Of a stretch of 6,461 nt of DNA, positions 5,567-6,461 are shown piece after piece. This DNA is from CAVPRW01 sp046727435 [NCBI: bacterium] (GTDB lineage: Bacteria; Tectomicrobia; Entotheonellia; J063), in the NCBI GenBank assembly GCA_046727435.1, contig JBKPCR010000452.1, positions 1 to 6,461 on the forward strand, written 5' to 3'. The notes below the pieces were generated by a model. It was not told where the DNA came from. It saw nothing but the letters and a program-made list of their open reading frames with translations, and searched no databases. Each line of letters opens with the position of its first letter. Position 1 is the stretch's first letter. The translations under genes and the position numbers were made by a program.

Positions 5567-5947
5567 TCACGCGGTACGGGAGCACACACGCTGCAGAGTG
5601 GCGTACAGGGTCGGCAGATGGATCGGTTTCGGCACAAATCCTGCTGCCTGGGTGGTGGCCTGGAAGCGCTCGATGGTCGCCGCATCCGCATGGGCGCTCA
5701 TGTAGACCACGGGGATCGGCGCCTCGGCCTGAATGTGTCGTGCGGCGTCAACGCCGTCCATAGGCCCGTGCAAATGGATGTCCATGAGCACGACATGGGG
5801 GCGGAGGGAGAGGGCATGTTGAATGGCCTGAGGGCCGCTACTGGCCTGAGCGACGACCTGATACCCAAGGCTGCGCAGCTGTTTGGCCAAGTGTAATGCC
5901 GTAATCGATTCATCCTCGACAATGACAATGCGGGCCGGAGGGTCCAT
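5567..5947 (-). CDS. Single-domain response regulator (CheY-like receiver)
   Basis: A 126-residue stand-alone receiver domain that is phosphorylated by a sensor kinase and passes the signal by protein contact, since there is no output domain. Key residues are all present: acidic pair Glu11-Asp12 (VEDE), phospho-acceptor Asp56 (VLMDIHL), Ser84 (YMSAHAD) and Lys107 (FVPKPI). The sequence SGPQAIQHALSLRPHVVLMD and the GPMDGVDAA insert place it with receivers common next to hybrid or PAS kinases, but no kinase gene is in the window, so it is an orphan here. The start is ATG 5947, with AGG (within AAAGGTGG) about 7 bases upstream; the stop is TGA 5567. A run of seven C on this strand lies in the leader at 5963-5969. 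Confidence 0.92.
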   Translation of the reverse strand: MDPPARIVIVEDESITALHLAKQLRSLGYQVVAQASSGPQAIQHALSLRPHVVLMDIHLHGPMDGVDAARHIQAEAPIPVVYMSAHADAATIERFQATTQAAGFVPKPIHLPTLYATLQRVCSRTA

Positions 5948-6200
5948 CGTGCCACCTTTTTAGGGGGGGCGCTCGCCATCGGGATACTCAACGTCGCACG
6001 TGACGCGCCTTGTCTGGCTATACAGCAATTTTTGTACCGTTAAGGCCATAAATCGATTTCTCCAATAAATGTAAAAATATGTAGAGGAAAGGCAGCATGA
6101 GGCCTGCGGCTGTCGATAATCAATCTTGATCATTTTGAGAGGTACAAGGCGAGGAGGAGACTCAAAAATACAACGCCCCGCCGGCCAATGTGACACATCG
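5948..6200. other. Intergenic region, AT-rich in the middle
   Basis: About 250 bases between the receiver and the phage-type gene. The middle (about 6025-6135) is much richer in A and T than its surroundings and probably contains the promoter of the receiver gene reading leftward. TATAGC on the minus strand (near 6020-6025) is a possible -10 box without a good -35 partner. A 29-codon minus-strand frame from ATG 6049 (MALTVQKLLYSQTRRVTCDV...) has GGAG 10 bases upstream but is too short and non-descript to call. No RNA gene was recognised. Confidence 0.35.
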
Positions 6201-6218
6201 CGCGCCAAAGATGGCGCG
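6201..6218 (-). terminator. Hairpin immediately after the phage-type gene
   Basis: CGCGCCA (6201-6207) and TGGCGCG (6212-6218) form a perfect 7-bp stem with a 4-base loop, starting at the base next to the stop codon at 6219-6221. It is a likely end-of-transcript structure, but no T-run follows on the minus strand, so it may rather stabilise the mRNA 3' end. Confidence 0.4.
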
Positions 6219-6461
6219 TTACCCATTCCCGCCCCGCACCTGCACAATATGAATCGCCGCCTCATTGAACGGGCTGCGCGTGTTGACCGACACGACCTGA
6301 TACGTCTTGCCGCCGATCACGACCTGATCGTTTGGCCTGGGCGTAAAGCTGAGGTCCGCCGCGGCGATCCGCATTTCCCGGTCGCCCTGCTGCACCAACC
6401 CTGCAATCTCTCTAGCGCGGTACTGCCGCACCCCCGCCTTGATCGCATAGCTCTGCACCGA
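6219..6461 (-). CDS. Phage head-tail adaptor-like structural protein, C-terminal part
   Basis: The frame enters from the right window edge (last visible codon TCG at 6461) and ends in TAA at 6219. The internal GTG at 6458 is not a convincing start because the domain is already under way. The visible 80 residues read YAIKAGVRQYRAREIAGLVQ, then QGDREMRIAAADLSF, then PNDQVVIGGKTYQVVSVNTR and a final strand IHIVQVRGG. The order IxGxxQxGDRxxxxAAxxLxFxPxxxDxVxIGGxxYxVVSV is a pattern I recall from small phage head-tail connector or neck proteins, which join the portal to the tail. This points to a prophage or phage-derived particle cluster continuing past the right edge, read toward this end. The call rests on pattern memory, and other small phage morphogenesis proteins share this beta layout. 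Confidence 0.7.
   Translation of the reverse strand, partial: SVQSYAIKAGVRQYRAREIAGLVQQGDREMRIAAADLSFTPRPNDQVVIGGKTYQVVSVNTRSPFNEAAIHIVQVRGGNG

Noticed and set aside
5468-5896. A 142-codon plus-strand frame
   Set aside because: Antisense to the well-supported receiver gene.

Overview
This is a GC-rich bacterial window (the stretch around 3180-3360 is visibly poorer in GC) that reads as accessory or mosaic chromosome. It mixes ordinary housekeeping-type genes with an insertion sequence, small mobile-type genes, gene remnants and, at the right edge, a phage structural gene. The protein types are those of environmental GC-rich bacteria such as Nitrospirota, NC10 or Proteobacteria: an ABC_sub_bind periplasmic protein, a glycine-zipper lipoprotein, an IS1182-type transposase and an orphan receiver. 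I cannot fix the taxon from this sequence. Stops are the normal TAA, TAG and TGA.

Left part (1-1091): the C-terminal three quarters of an ABC-transporter substrate-binding protein (+), facing a small minus-strand gene with a good ribosome binding site and a Cys-x2-Cys ... His-x4-His pattern. That gene has no stop until it is antisense to the ABC gene, so its true C-terminus may be lost.

Insertion sequence (1092-2908): an IS1182-like element with 38-bp terminal inverted repeats differing at one position. It has a single transposase frame (1205-2848) that carries two in-frame nonsense codons (TAG at 1289, TGA at 1565) and no frameshift. It looks recently inactivated. Its right end abuts a 5'-truncated gene remnant.

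Small-gene block (about 2903-4037): the remnant is followed by three plus-strand genes of 53, 76 and 168 codons. The set ends in a hairpin plus T-run that looks like an intrinsic terminator. Between the first two lies an 8-bp-phased array of ATCCA repeats containing a perfect DnaA-box consensus. The genes resemble small proteins typical of plasmids and integrative elements, and none has a known function that I can assign.

Envelope and signalling block, all minus strand (4118-5947): a glycine-zipper lipoprotein with a GTG start, a short remnant of a Tyr/Cys/Trp-rich secreted protein just upstream of it, a secreted beta-type protein, and an orphan single-domain response regulator. At the right edge (6219-6461) is the C-terminal part of a phage head-tail type protein followed at once by a perfect 7-bp hairpin, which suggests a prophage or phage-derived cluster continuing beyond the window.
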